A DNA stretch of 58,283 bases from Gammaproteobacteria bacterium. Its GTDB lineage: Bacteria > Pseudomonadota > Gammaproteobacteria > SZUA-229. Made by a program: the position numbers and the translations under genes. The stretch covers positions 1 through 58,283 of the forward strand of contig WFMW01000069.1 of assembly GCA_015488885.1 (NCBI GenBank), written 5' to 3'. Below are positions 25,723 through 35,109 of this stretch, in pieces. Under the pieces are notes generated by a model, which saw only the letters and a list, made by a program, of their open reading frames with translations, made no database searches and was not told the origin of the DNA. Numbering within the stretch: the first letter of the stretch is position 1; the number at the start of each line of letters is the position of its first letter.

Positions 25723-26403
25723 TTATTTACGCAGCTCCTCTTCCACCTTGATCAGTGCTTTTTCAGCGGCATGTTGTTCCGCCTTACGGCGGCTTTTACC
25801 TTCGCCATTTATACTTAACGATAATTGTGGGATAAGACATTCCAGATGAAATATCTGGCTATGTGACTTACCACTAATTTTCTGCACATGATAAATCGGT
25901 AAATCAAAATGGCGTGACTGTAATAATTCCTGTAAGCGGGTTTTCGGATCTTTTAAGCTTTTCAGGTCTTTATGTTCGGCCAGTTTTTGTTGATAAAGAT
26001 GCAGAATTAACTGGCGACAGACATCAAAACCACTATCACTATACACTGCACCAAAAATACTTTCGACCGTATCGGCCAGAATAGATGGACGACGAAAGCC
26101 ACCACTTTTTAATTCACCTGAACCAAGTTTTATCACCTCACCCAGATTTAATGTCTGTGCTATTTCTACCAGGGTATCCTTGTTTACCAGACTGGCACGC
26201 AAACGGCTTAAATCACCTTCCTGAACATCAGGGTAACGTGTAAAGAGTTCTGCAGCAATAACGAAATTCAGAATACCATCACCTAAAAATTCAAGCCGCT
26301 CATTATTCCTGGCGCCCACACTTCGATGTGTTAAGGCTTCATCAAGCAATGCAACATTTTTAAACTGATAATCAAGTTTTTTCAGTAATACGGTTTGAGA
26401 CAT
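25723..26403 (-). CDS. rnc: Ribonuclease III
   Basis: 226 aa. Catalytic signature NERLEFLGDGILNFVIAAEL, second acidic cluster ILADTVESIFGAVYSDSGF, and C-terminal dsRNA-binding domain (DPKTRLQELLQSRHFDLPIY ... GEGKSRRKAEQHAAEKAL). It cleaves double-stranded RNA in rRNA and mRNA maturation. It is in the usual order lepB-DUF4845-rnc-era. Confidence 0.98.
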   Translation of the reverse strand: MSQTVLLKKLDYQFKNVALLDEALTHRSVGARNNERLEFLGDGILNFVIAAELFTRYPDVQEGDLSRLRASLVNKDTLVEIAQTLNLGEVIKLGSGELKSGGFRRPSILADTVESIFGAVYSDSGFDVCRQLILHLYQQKLAEHKDLKSLKDPKTRLQELLQSRHFDLPIYHVQKISGKSHSQIFHLECLIPQLSLSINGEGKSRRKAEQHAAEKALIKVEEELRK

Positions 26404-26425
26404 AAAATAACAGTGTGGTGATGAT

Positions 26426-26806
26426 TTAGCGCAAAGGGACTTTTACTTCATGGTGAAACTTGACAACATATTCCAGATTGCCGATCAATGGCCCACGAGG
26501 TTGGTAGTTAATAGTGACAATATTCTCACCACGTCCTTTCTTTACTTCTATATAATCTGGTTTAATTGAATAGACATTATTCATGCGAATACGTTTTTCT
26601 ATTAATATCTTCAACCTTTTTGTAGTCAGCCCCTGCGCTTCGACATCTGTCGGCAGTGCTTTTAAAACAGTTTTTACCGATTCATCAGCTATATACACCG
26701 GAATTACCCGCATCGCAATAACTGCCTGAAACAGGATATAAACCAGTATAATAACCCAGCTAATTAAGGTTAAACCCCGCTGTTTTTCAATATTCGACCT
26801 GTACAT
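26426..26806 (-). CDS. DUF4845 single-pass membrane protein
   Basis: 126 aa. N-terminal QRGLTLISW followed by one membrane helix (VIILVYILFQAVIAMRVIPV). The rest is a small periplasmic domain (YIADESVKTVLKALP ... PLIGNLEYVVKFHHEVKV). The N-terminus resembles a pilin-like class III signal, but no pilin sorting context is present. DUF4845 genes are constantly found between lepB and rnc in gammaproteobacteria; function is unknown. Confidence 0.88.
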   Translation of the reverse strand: MYRSNIEKQRGLTLISWVIILVYILFQAVIAMRVIPVYIADESVKTVLKALPTDVEAQGLTTKRLKILIEKRIRMNNVYSIKPDYIEVKKGRGENIVTINYQPRGPLIGNLEYVVKFHHEVKVPLR

Positions 26807-26950
26807 CTACGATACCCTCGCCTTGACTACCTGTTCTTTAGAAAACATTTATGGAAGTATAGCTCATGGCTACCTGCCCGAGAACAGAAGAACATATTAA
26901 CGACGCATTATTTATCAATTTACCCGGTGCATAGTCAACCTTGTCAGTAG

Positions 26951-27751
26951 CTACTGAATGATTTTACCCAGACGATCCCAATGCCATTCATCACTATAGT
27001 GCATCCAGATCATAAAGGCTCTACCAACCAGATTCTGTTCAGGAACAGGCCCCCAATAGCGACTGTCATTACTGTTATCACGATTATCTCCCATACAGAA
27101 ATACATATTCTTTGGCACAATATATTCGCCCTGTAATGTATTTGGTCTGGAAGGCATTAACAGAATATCATGTTTAACCCCGGTCAGGTTCTCTTTATAT
27201 TCAATTGCATGGGTTTGTCCAGGCCCTTCATAGGGGCCAATTAATTTCTCTTTAATTGCCTTACCATTAACATAAAGCACTTTATTGTAATAAGCAATAT
27301 GATCACCAGGTAGCCCGATTACACGTTTTATATAATCGACTGATGGATTCCGTGGATACCGGAAAACCACCACATCGCCACGTTTGGGTTCGGATATATT
27401 AATGATTTTTTTATTTAATACCGGTATGCGTATGCCATAAGTAAATTTATTGACCAGAATAAAATCGCCAATATACAAGGTGGGCAGCATAGAGCCTGAA
27501 GGGATGCGAAAAGGTTCAACCACAAAGCCGCGCAACAGGAAAACAATCAGTAAAACTGGAAAAAAAGATTTAGCATATTCGACAATAACGTGCTCTTTTC
27601 CACCACGGCTCACTTCGACCCCCTGATGTACCTGTGTTGCTGCCTGTATCACTGCGATACGTTTTGGAGCCAGAACAAATTTATCAAATAACCAGATAAC
27701 ACCGGTTATCAATACACCTAAAAATAAATAAAAAGAAAAATCAAATATCAT
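26951..27751 (-). CDS. lepB: Signal peptidase I
   Basis: 266 aa. Two N-terminal membrane segments (about 5-24 and 60-78); catalytic Ser in FRIPSGSMLPTLYIGDFILV and catalytic Lys in PSVDYIKRVIGLPGDHI. Further boxes are MGDNRDNSNDSRYWGPVP and LVGRAFMIW. It removes signal peptides from Sec/Tat substrates at the periplasmic face of the inner membrane. Downstream of lepA with a 12-bp gap. The following gap 26807-26950 has no feature I can name. Confidence 0.97.
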   Translation of the reverse strand: MIFDFSFYLFLGVLITGVIWLFDKFVLAPKRIAVIQAATQVHQGVEVSRGGKEHVIVEYAKSFFPVLLIVFLLRGFVVEPFRIPSGSMLPTLYIGDFILVNKFTYGIRIPVLNKKIINISEPKRGDVVVFRYPRNPSVDYIKRVIGLPGDHIAYYNKVLYVNGKAIKEKLIGPYEGPGQTHAIEYKENLTGVKHDILLMPSRPNTLQGEYIVPKNMYFCMGDNRDNSNDSRYWGPVPEQNLVGRAFMIWMHYSDEWHWDRLGKIIQ

Positions 27752-27763
27752 TATTAATATACC

Positions 27764-29554
27764 TTAGTTATTAACTTTAAGTACGGCCAGAAAAGCTTCC
27801 TGCGGAATATCCACTTTCCCAAAACGTTTCATCCGTTTTTTACCTGCTTTCTGTTTTTCCAGCAATTTACGTTTACGTGAAACATCACCACCATAGCATT
27901 TTGCCGTCACATTCTTGCGTAACGCTTTGACGGTCGTTCTGGCAATAATATTACGACCAATGGCTGCCTGGATCGCAATATCAAACATCTGCCGGGGAAT
28001 GAGTTCGCGCATTTTTTCGGCTATTTCCCTACCACGACGCATGCTTGTATCACGGTGCGAAATAATTGACAGTGCATCAACCCGCTCATTATTGATAAGA
28101 ATATCAACCTTTACCAGATCAGCATCCTGAAACCTGTCAAACTCATAATCAAATGAGGCATAACCCCGACTGACAGATTTTAACCTGTCGAAAAAATCGA
28201 GTACAACTTCACTTAATGGCATATCATAATTAAGCGAAACCTGATTCCCCAGGTATTGCATATTTGTCTGTACACCTCGTTTTTCAATGCACAGAGTCAT
28301 TACATTACCCAGGTATTCCTGAGGCAACAGGAGGCTGGTTTTGATAATAGGCTCACGGATTTCTGCAATCAGATTAACTTCCGGCAAATCTGCTGGATTA
28401 TGAATTTCGAATACCTCATCGCCGGTTGTCAATACCTGATAGACCACGGTAGGTGCCGTGGTAATCAGATTCATACCATATTCACGTTCCAGCCTCTCCT
28501 GAATAATTTCCATGTGCAACATGCCCAGAAAACCAATCCGAAAGCCCAGCCCCAGTGCCGTTGAATTTTCCGGCACATATTGTAATGAAGCGTCATTTAA
28601 AGTCAGTTTGTCGAGTGAGTCCCGAAAATCGTTGTAGTCATCAGAACTCACTGGAAACATACCAGCAAAAACACGTGGTTGTATTTCCTTGAAACCAGAT
28701 AATGCCTGAGTCGCTGGTTTATCCACCATAGTGATGGTATCACCCACTTTGGCCGAATCAATATCTTTAATACTGGCAATAACAAAACCAACCTGACCGG
28801 CTGATAAATAGTCGCTATTGTGACGTTTGGGGGTAAACACACCTACCTTATCGACCAGATAATGACGCTGCGTTGACATGACCAGCATTTTACGGTTGGG
28901 AGTGATGGTACCCTGCATAATGCGAACCAGTACAATGACGCCTACATAAGCATCAAACCAGGAGTCGATAATAAGTGCCTGTAACGGTGCCTGCGGATCA
29001 CCTTCTGGTGGTGGTACCTCAGCAATCAGTTGTTCCAGTAGCTCATGTATGCCCTGGCCGGTTTTAGCACTCACCTCCAGCGCCGCACTGGCATCAATGC
29101 CGATAATATCTTCAATTTCAAGTTTTACCCTGTCCGGGTCGGCAGCAGGCAGGTCTATTTTATTTAATACCGGAATAACTTCCAGTCCCTGTTCAATAGC
29201 GGTATAACAGTTGGCCACACTTTGTGCTTCGACACCCTGCGAAGCATCAACAATTAATAGTGCACCTTCGCAGGCTGCAAGTGAACGGGAAACTTCATAA
29301 GAAAAATCGACATGCCCGGGGGTATCAATAAAGTTAAGCTGGTAGGTCTGACCATCATCCGCAGTATAGTCCAGAGTAACACTTTGCGCCTTGATGGTAA
29401 TCCCCCGCTCACGCTCAATATCCATGGTATCAAGTACCTGCTCTTCCATTTCGCGTTCACTCAAACCATCACAGGACTGAATAAGGCGGTCAGCCAGTGT
29501 TGATTTACCATGATCAATATGAGCAATAATGGAAAAGTTACGAATATTTTTCAT
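27764..29554 (-). CDS. lepA: Elongation factor 4 (LepA)
   Basis: 596 aa. Translational GTPase: G1 [35 protein letters not shown]3 DTPGHVDF, G4 NKIDLP, then EF-G-like domains and the LepA-specific C-terminus ([20 protein letters not shown], ending [12 protein letters not shown]). It acts on the ribosome during initiation or back-translocation under stress. Its start overlaps the end of the upstream glutaredoxin-like gene by 4 nt. Confidence 0.98.
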   Translation of the reverse strand: MKNIRNFSIIAHIDHGKSTLADRLIQSCDGLSEREMEEQVLDTMDIERERGITIKAQSVTLDYTADDGQTYQLNFIDTPGHVDFSYEVSRSLAACEGALLIVDASQGVEAQSVANCYTAIEQGLEVIPVLNKIDLPAADPDRVKLEIEDIIGIDASAALEVSAKTGQGIHELLEQLIAEVPPPEGDPQAPLQALIIDSWFDAYVGVIVLVRIMQGTITPNRKMLVMSTQRHYLVDKVGVFTPKRHNSDYLSAGQVGFVIASIKDIDSAKVGDTITMVDKPATQALSGFKEIQPRVFAGMFPVSSDDYNDFRDSLDKLTLNDASLQYVPENSTALGLGFRIGFLGMLHMEIIQERLEREYGMNLITTAPTVVYQVLTTGDEVFEIHNPADLPEVNLIAEIREPIIKTSLLLPQEYLGNVMTLCIEKRGVQTNMQYLGNQVSLNYDMPLSEVVLDFFDRLKSVSRGYASFDYEFDRFQDADLVKVDILINNERVDALSIISHRDTSMRRGREIAEKMRELIPRQMFDIAIQAAIGRNIIARTTVKALRKNVTAKCYGGDVSRKRKLLEKQKAGKKRMKRFGKVDIPQEAFLAVLKVNN

Positions 29555-29799
29555 TTCCCGGAAGCTCTGCTCATTACCTTCTGCAATACATCAGGGTCAA
29601 AAAAATATTCACAAACAAGTTGCTGTTTATACATTAACACAGGGATACGGTGACCGTATAATTGTTCCAGTTCGTTATTATTATCAATAAATATACGTTG
29701 CACGTCTAAGTTGCAGGAAGTTATAAAAGGCTGTAATTCTGCTTCCATTGCTTCACATAAATGACAACCGCTACGTAAATAGAGCGTTAGCTGTTTCAT
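29551..29799 (-). CDS. Glutaredoxin-like protein
   Basis: 82 aa from ATG 29799 ([18 protein letters not shown]), with GGTGA upstream; an ORF to 29826 would add nine implausible residues. CHLC is the glutaredoxin/DUF836 active-site CxxC; a cis-Pro follows in [21 protein letters not shown] small thiol-redox protein directly before lepA is common in gammaproteobacteria. It is translationally coupled to lepA by a 4-nt overlap. Confidence 0.88.
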   Translation of the reverse strand: MKQLTLYLRSGCHLCEAMEAELQPFITSCNLDVQRIFIDNNNELEQLYGHRIPVLMYKQQLVCEYFFDPDVLQKVMSRASGK

Positions 29800-29845
29800 T
29801 GACACATCACCACAGTTCAAGACCACGCCAGTACCCTTTCCTTAA

Positions 29846-29869
29846 TAAAAAAACCGGCAATTGCCGGCA
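29846..29869 (-). terminator. Rho-independent terminator upstream of the glutaredoxin-lepA operon
   Basis: On the minus strand, CCGGCAATTGCCGG (29854-29867) forms a self-complementary stem followed by seven T. It is about 450 bp after the rseC stop and 47 bp before the glutaredoxin start. It should end transcription reading through from rpoE-rseABC, or act as an attenuator for the lepA operon if the promoter is upstream. Confidence 0.75.
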
Positions 29870-29983
29870 CGATAGCGGGTAAGTTTATCACATTTTAGCA
29901 AGGGAACCGAACAAGTCTGAGTCAAACAGATTATGATGAAAATAGCCCTCATTCAAAGCATGGAACACACCATAATTATGCTT

Positions 29984-30254
29984 TAGCCCGGATATTTCAT
30001 GGGAATGCAGACAATGGGGAGATATTCTATAAAAACAGTCAGTGTGTCAGTTTTGTCGATTCGTCGAAAAGCATAGCCATAGCTATGGTTACAGGCGAAT
30101 CGACAAAAATGGCCGCTGATATTTTTCCAAAAACTGCATAGCGGGCAACAGGTACATATTGTATTTTTCTGATACCAATATTTATTAGTATATTTATTAG
30201 TATATTTATTACGTTAAGCCATATTTATAGCGTTCCCATGAAATATCCGGGTTA
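29984..30254. mobile_element. 271-bp non-autonomous element with 25-bp terminal inverted repeats
   Basis: The left end (29984-30008) and the inverted right end (30230-30254) match at 23 of 25 positions around CCCGGATATTTCATGGGAA. Inside is a perfect 13-bp hairpin, TTTTGTCGATTCG (30051-30063) with CGAATCGACAAAA (30096-30108), whose loop holds the palindrome CCATAGCTATGG (30077-30088). The right half (30109-30254) is homologous to 19958-20094. No transposase and no obvious target duplication. The surrounding gap 29870-30317 has no gene. Confidence 0.75.
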
Positions 30255-30317
30255 GGGCAAGGTGTGAAATTTTACTGCAGGCTATTTCAATCGCAAGCAT
30301 CGATTTATATGACCTGT

Positions 30318-30824
30318 TCAGAGCTTCACTGTCTTCACGGGAAATGGATTAACCAGTGTATTTGCTTTGCATGTATCTAAATCCATTTTTTTTATAATAA
30401 CCGGAGTAAGCCTTAAACGAGAATATCTGGAGGATAAAATCCATCGCGCCAGTAATACACACAGCCCGAATCCGAAAAAGGCTGATAGAGCAATACTGAT
30501 ATCTCTGCCAGGGGCACCAGCAAGCAGAATAAAATCAGCCAGTAAAGCCAGTATAATCATGCCAAAGACCGGCAAAAAATAAATTAACAGGGAGCCGCTT
30601 AGCAAAACCCGCTCTGGTAAGCCAATAACAATTGTATCGCCAACCTGTGCATTCACGGTATTTTTCACCTTAAAATGGCTAAACTTTCTACCCACCACCT
30701 TTGATAATACAGCAGTCCCACAGGCCTGCCTGGCTTCACAACTTCCACAGGTAGTTTTTACCTGCGCTTCCAGTATTAGCTGATCGCCCTCTATACCAAC
30801 TACCTGTACCTGCTCTTCAATCAT
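30318..30824 (-). CDS. rseC: RseC/MucC-family regulator of sigma-E
   Basis: 168 aa. N-terminal cysteine cluster TTCGSCEARQACGTAVLSK (possible metal or Fe-S binding), then VGDTIVIGLPERVLLSGSLL and two membrane helices (about 78-98 and 108-130). RseC modulates RpoE activity and, in E. coli, is part of the SoxR-reducing system with Rsx. Fourth gene of the rpoE operon with a 4-bp gap to rseB. Confidence 0.92.
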   Translation of the reverse strand: MIEEQVQVVGIEGDQLILEAQVKTTCGSCEARQACGTAVLSKVVGRKFSHFKVKNTVNAQVGDTIVIGLPERVLLSGSLLIYFLPVFGMIILALLADFILLAGAPGRDISIALSAFFGFGLCVLLARWILSSRYSRLRLTPVIIKKMDLDTCKANTLVNPFPVKTVKL

Positions 30825-30828
30825 CGTC

Positions 30829-31905
30829 TTATTGACTAGCCTGTTTTCGTGTATTAATGGCCTGCTTCAGACTATTAACCTGTTTAGTCGTCTGCGCCAT
30901 TTGCATAACGGTTATCGCCGGTACCTCACCAACCGAAGTAATATAATGATCACCGTATTGCACACCATAAGCATGTATAGCTCCCAATGCCGAACTCCCT
31001 GCCAGATGCACAGTTTTATCGTTCAATTTTTCAATAAAGACGGAAACCGATGCCAGCCCGTCAGAGTATACTAATTGCAATAAAGCCGGTAATGAGAGAG
31101 ATTTTCTATAGTGGCTTCGAATATATTTAAACCCTGCCGGTGGTTTTGTTACCCGCCAGTTTACTGCGTTAACCGGTTTTGTCTCATCCTCCAGCTTCTG
31201 CACAGTGTAGCCTTTTAAATTTATATTTTTAAACGCTGCAATCGGTGGTTTGTCCAGATAGTGCATTTGAGTAAACATCATCTGTTCAATAACCGAATGT
31301 TTGGCATTTAAGATATCACAACGCAGTAACATACCCGTATCATTCTCTAACCAGTAACGATACCCATAACGATATTGATCCTTTGGCTCCAGATCTAACA
31401 CAAAAGTTTTATAACCGGCAATCCGGTCAGAATTAAGCTGATGAAAAGTATAATATTTTGTCAACTTTGCCAGGTTATCTGGTAATTTATGCTTCAGCGA
31501 GGTTGTCGCATCAGACTGGCGAATAGTGAGTAATTTTTTAGCCGGAAAAATAGAGATGACTTTTTTATTCTGCAGGATAACCCTGCGTGGTTCACCATTA
31601 AGCGCCTCCAGACTCTCCCACACGCCACGTTCATCTTTTCCATGGCTAACCCTTAATGTAGAAATCTGGTCAGATTTACGCAAAATAAACGTACCCTGAT
31701 AATTTCGGCTTTGTGATGCTGCCGACATTTTTTCCAGCATACTAATCAGATCACTGGCATAACTGGTTGTTGATGCAGCCAGAAAAAAACCACAGGCTAA
31801 AGCTATCTTTATACCTGTCTTTAAGGATAACTTAGACAAGGCCGCCAACAAGAACAAACCTGAAAAAAACTTATTCTGCTGATTCGTAGCTAACAGCTCT
31901 AACAT
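30829..31905 (-). CDS. rseB: Sigma-E regulatory protein RseB/MucB
   Basis: 358 aa from ATG 31905, which overlaps the rseA end by 35 nt; a TTG just after the rseA stop, before SKLSLKTGIKIALAC, is an alternative. Signal peptide ends near TTSYA. Mature domain: MLEKMSAASQSRNYQGTFIL, RVSHGKDERGVWESLEALNG, PAKKLLTIRQ, then C-terminal domain with WRVTKPPAGFKYIRSHYRKS and QYGDHYITSVGEVPAITVMQ. It binds RseA in the periplasm and blocks its cleavage until lipids or LPS displace it. Confidence 0.93.
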   Translation of the reverse strand: MLELLATNQQNKFFSGLFLLAALSKLSLKTGIKIALACGFFLAASTTSYASDLISMLEKMSAASQSRNYQGTFILRKSDQISTLRVSHGKDERGVWESLEALNGEPRRVILQNKKVISIFPAKKLLTIRQSDATTSLKHKLPDNLAKLTKYYTFHQLNSDRIAGYKTFVLDLEPKDQYRYGYRYWLENDTGMLLRCDILNAKHSVIEQMMFTQMHYLDKPPIAAFKNINLKGYTVQKLEDETKPVNAVNWRVTKPPAGFKYIRSHYRKSLSLPALLQLVYSDGLASVSVFIEKLNDKTVHLAGSSALGAIHAYGVQYGDHYITSVGEVPAITVMQMAQTTKQVNSLKQAINTRKQASQ

Positions 31906-32521
31906 ATGGCATACGGCTCTGTAAGGTATCCTGAGTTGCAAAATGCTGATTTAGATAAGCATTTAATTCACTATTACTGGCTGGCTGATTATTTTGCTGA
32001 TCACCATGAAGACGCTGGTTCGCAGCAAGATTCGCTGACACCGGGACAGCCTGTACGGTTCTCTGCGCAGTAACCGTTGTCGCCGGGATTGCCTGTGCAC
32101 TTGCCATTTGCCCGCCTGTTGATGACTGTATATTATTCTGCATGACGACAAGTACCATTACCACTGCAACAGAGGCAGCAACGGCCATACCGGCAAGTGG
32201 TTTTAACCAGCCTGATGTTAGTCGATTCAGTACCCCGGCCAGAGAAGGTTCCGCTAACCTTGCTGTCTGTGCAGACCGAGCCGCAGTATGCGGAACAGGC
32301 TCATCAAACAGATTTTCCTCCGCCAGTGCCTGACGCACTGCATCGCTCACATCCAGTAACGAAAGTTCAGTTTGCTCACCACGTAAGATATCCCCGATTA
32401 GACGGTAATGTGTCGAGACAGCCGCATCACCTTCCTCAGCAGATAAGGAAAAGGACATAATTTCATCCTGATGAATTTCATCATCAAGATAAGCCGATAT
32501 TTTTTCGTTGCGCATACTCAT
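31871..32521 (-). CDS. rseA: Anti-sigma-E factor RseA/MucA
   Basis: 216 aa. N-terminal RpoE-binding domain (RNEKISAYLDDEIHQDEIMS, THYRLIGDILRGE), one membrane helix at about 107-125 (LAGMAVAASVAVVMVLVVMQ), and a periplasmic region with low-complexity Ala/Gln and C-terminal VRAVSYESAE. It keeps RpoE inactive at the membrane; stepwise proteolysis by DegS- and RseP-type proteases releases the factor. MSMRN offers two start codons; the second (32515) is the family-typical one. Confidence 0.94.
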   Translation of the reverse strand: MSMRNEKISAYLDDEIHQDEIMSFSLSAEEGDAAVSTHYRLIGDILRGEQTELSLLDVSDAVRQALAEENLFDEPVPHTAARSAQTARLAEPSLAGVLNRLTSGWLKPLAGMAVAASVAVVMVLVVMQNNIQSSTGGQMASAQAIPATTVTAQRTVQAVPVSANLAANQRLHGDQQNNQPASNSELNAYLNQHFATQDTLQSRMPYVRAVSYESAE

Positions 32522-32604
32522 TAATATTTACCTTTCTAACGTTCTATATTTTACCACAATAAAAACCACTATCCCGTCATTAAGCCAGATGAACGCCTGA
32601 CTGC

Positions 32605-33222
32605 TTAACTTCCTGGTGCCCTGTAACTTTCGACATCCAGTAACGGCGATAGTTTTACGTCGATGGCTTCGCGCGCACGAAATATTCTCGAGCGTACTGT
32701 TCCAATCGGGCAATCCATAATCTGTGCAATATCCTCATAACTTAAACCTTCAATCTCACGTAAAGTAATGGCCTCACGTAAATCTGGCGGTAAATCCGTC
32801 ATCGCCTGATGCACCACGGTTTCCAGTTCGGTGGCCAGTGCTTCACGTTCAGGCGAAGAATATTCCTTTAACCATTCACTGGCACCATAATCTTCTGCCT
32901 CCTGCACATCAAGACCACCTGTCGATGCCTTGCGCGACACGGAGACCAGATGATTTTTTGCTGTATTAATCGCTATGCGGTACAACCAGGTATAAAAGGC
33001 ACTGTCACCACGAAAATTGGGTAACGCACGATAGGCTTTTATAAACGCTTCCTGCACCACATCGGGTACATCTGAGGCATTGCGCAGAAACCTGGCAACC
33101 AGCTTCGATACCCGTAACTGATATTTCAATACCAGCAGGTCAAATGCCTTCTTGTCACCTTGTTGTACACGCTCAACCAGCCCCTGGTCAGTCGCTCTGT
33201 CACTCATTCTGTTTTCATTCAT
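32605..33222 (-). CDS. rpoE: Extracytoplasmic sigma factor RpoE (AlgU)
   Basis: 205 aa. Region 2: AFDLLVLKYQLRVSKLVARF, DVPDVVQEAFIKAYRALPNF and FYTWLYRIAINTAKNHLV. Region 4: LPPDLREAITLREIEGLSYE, DIAQIMDCPIGTVRSRIFRA. Near-identical in layout to E. coli RpoE and P. aeruginosa AlgU. First gene of rpoE-rseABC. The start is MNENRMSDR; the second Met is also possible. Autoregulation is suggested by a sigma-E-like promoter 27 bp upstream. Confidence 0.97.
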   Translation of the reverse strand: MNENRMSDRATDQGLVERVQQGDKKAFDLLVLKYQLRVSKLVARFLRNASDVPDVVQEAFIKAYRALPNFRGDSAFYTWLYRIAINTAKNHLVSVSRKASTGGLDVQEAEDYGASEWLKEYSSPEREALATELETVVHQAMTDLPPDLREAITLREIEGLSYEDIAQIMDCPIGTVRSRIFRAREAIDVKLSPLLDVESYRAPGS

Positions 33223-33247
33223 GCCAAACGACTAACCACCTTGCTGG

Positions 33248-33274
33248 TGTGACATATTATAATCACTATAGTTC
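33248..33274 (-). promoter_or_regulatory. Candidate sigma-E promoter of rpoE
   Basis: On the minus strand GAACTA (33269-33274) and TCACA (33248-33252) are separated by 16 nt. They approximate the RpoE consensus (GGAACTT, 15-17 nt, TCTAA/TCAAA). The -10 lies about 25 nt before the rpoE ATG, as expected for an autoregulated sigma-E operon. Two mismatches keep this tentative. Confidence 0.4.
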
Positions 33275-33419
33275 TCATTGTTTTTTCGATAAAATAACAG
33301 TTTTAGTAAAATTATTATATTCTGTTGGTAACTGGTGACAAACTTACTCTATTTTCGGCCATTCATAAAGCCGCTGAGCGTAAACTGCCGTATATTAACC
33401 CGAGTAGACGAACAACGCT

Positions 33420-35078
33420 ATGACGAATACTTATAAACATGATGCGCTTATTATCGGCGGCGGTGCAGCCGGTTTAAGCCTGGCTTTACGTCTGGCCGAC
33501 TCTTGCAGTATTGCTATTTTGAACAAACCGAGCAACCCCACTGGTAACACTTATTTTGCTCAGGGCGGTATTTCCTCGGTGATGCGCGAAAAAGACACCT
33601 TTGCATCACATATTAATGATACGCTGATTGCTGGTGCGCAACTGTGTGACCTGGAAGCCGTTACCTTTACCGTTGAACACGGGCCGGAAAATATACGCTG
33701 GCTACAGGATCTGGGAGTTCCCTTTAATACCGAGATTTTTACCTCGGGAAAACGTGAACTCCATTTAACCCGTGAAGGCGGCCACAGCCAACGCCGAGTC
33801 GTCCATGCTGCGGATGCCACCGGCAAAGCGCTTTCCATGACTCTGGAAAACCATGCCCGTGAACACAGTAATATCACTTTCTATGAAAACCATATCGCTA
33901 TTGACCTGATTACGTCAGCAAAACTGGATACAAAACCTGCTCAGAACAACAATGACACAAACACCTGCCTCGGGGCTTATATCTTTAATAACAAAACCCG
34001 TCATGTAGAAATTTTTCAGTCACGTTATATTATTCTGGCAACTGGCGGTGCCAGTAAGGTATATCTCTATACCACCAACCCGGATGGCTCTACCGGCGAT
34101 GGCATTGCGATGGCCTGGCGTGCCGGTTGCCGGGTCAGTAATATGGAATTTAATCAGTTCCACCCTACCTGCCTGTATCATCCTGAGGCAAAATCCTTTC
34201 TGATTAGCGAAGCGGTTCGCGGCGAAGGCGGTAAACTTTTATTACCCGATGGCCAGCCGTTTATGCACAAATTTCATCCCATGGCAGAACTGGCACCCCG
34301 TGATATTGTTGCCCGTGCCATCGACCACGAGATGAAACGTCTGGGTGCCCCCTGCGTCTATCTCGATATCAGCCACCGCTCCACGGCCTTTATAGCCTCA
34401 CATTTCCCCACCATCTACCAGCGCTGTCTGGACTATGGCATTGATATGACCAAAGAACCTGTGCCCGTGGTACCTGCCGCGCATTATACCTGCGGCGGGG
34501 TAAATACGGATCTCCATGGCTGTACCGACATAGCCAACCTCTACGCCATTGGTGAAACCGCCTGTACCGGTCTACACGGTGCCAACCGTATGGCCAGCAA
34601 TTCACTGCTTGAGTGTCTGGTCTTTGCCCAATCGGCAGCACAGCATATTCAGGCTGACCTTCACCATCCCTACTGCTACCCCTATCTTCCAGCATGGGAT
34701 GAAAGTCGGGTTACTGATTCGGATGAAGAAGTTGTGGTTTCCCATAACTGGGATGAATTGCGCCGTTTCATGTGGGATTATGTTGGCATCGTACGAACCG
34801 ATAAACGCCTCGAACGCGCCATGCATCGAGCCAGCCTGCTGGAACATGAAATTGATGATTATTACAGTAATTTCCGTATTAGCCCCGACCTGATTGAACT
34901 GCGTAATCTGCGTCTGGTAGCTGAGCTGATTATTCGCAGCGCAATGCAGCGCAAGGAAAGTCGTGGCCTGCATTTTTCACTGGATTACCCGCTTGCCGAT
35001 AAAGATTCGGCAGCAAAAAACACCATACTCAATCCTGCTCGGCTCTCCACAGACGAAAAGATAAAAATCATCAAATAA
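33420..35078 (+). CDS. nadB: L-aspartate oxidase
   Basis: 552 aa. FAD-binding N-terminus LIIGGGAAGLSLALRLAD; substrate and FAD contacts NTYFAQGGISSVM, HLTREGGHSQRRVVHAADAT, MEFNQFHPTCLYHP, EAVRGEGGKLL and HGANRMASNSLLECLVFAQSA. It oxidises aspartate to iminoaspartate, the first step of de novo NAD synthesis; NadA and NadC are not in the window. It is divergent from rpoE, a common gammaproteobacterial arrangement. The last codons show a short 18-bp-period duplication. Confidence 0.97.
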   Translation: MTNTYKHDALIIGGGAAGLSLALRLADSCSIAILNKPSNPTGNTYFAQGGISSVMREKDTFASHINDTLIAGAQLCDLEAVTFTVEHGPENIRWLQDLGVPFNTEIFTSGKRELHLTREGGHSQRRVVHAADATGKALSMTLENHAREHSNITFYENHIAIDLITSAKLDTKPAQNNNDTNTCLGAYIFNNKTRHVEIFQSRYIILATGGASKVYLYTTNPDGSTGDGIAMAWRAGCRVSNMEFNQFHPTCLYHPEAKSFLISEAVRGEGGKLLLPDGQPFMHKFHPMAELAPRDIVARAIDHEMKRLGAPCVYLDISHRSTAFIASHFPTIYQRCLDYGIDMTKEPVPVVPAAHYTCGGVNTDLHGCTDIANLYAIGETACTGLHGANRMASNSLLECLVFAQSAAQHIQADLHHPYCYPYLPAWDESRVTDSDEEVVVSHNWDELRRFMWDYVGIVRTDKRLERAMHRASLLEHEIDDYYSNFRISPDLIELRNLRLVAELIIRSAMQRKESRGLHFSLDYPLADKDSAAKNTILNPARLSTDEKIKIIK

Positions 35079-35093
35079 CGAAAAATCATCAAA
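35063..35093. repeat. Short duplication across the nadB stop codon
   Basis: AAAAATCATCAAA occurs at 35063-35075 and again at 35081-35093, an 18-nt period that spans the nadB stop. Confidence 0.75.
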
Positions 35094-35109
35094 AAAGAAG
35101 TAACAACCT

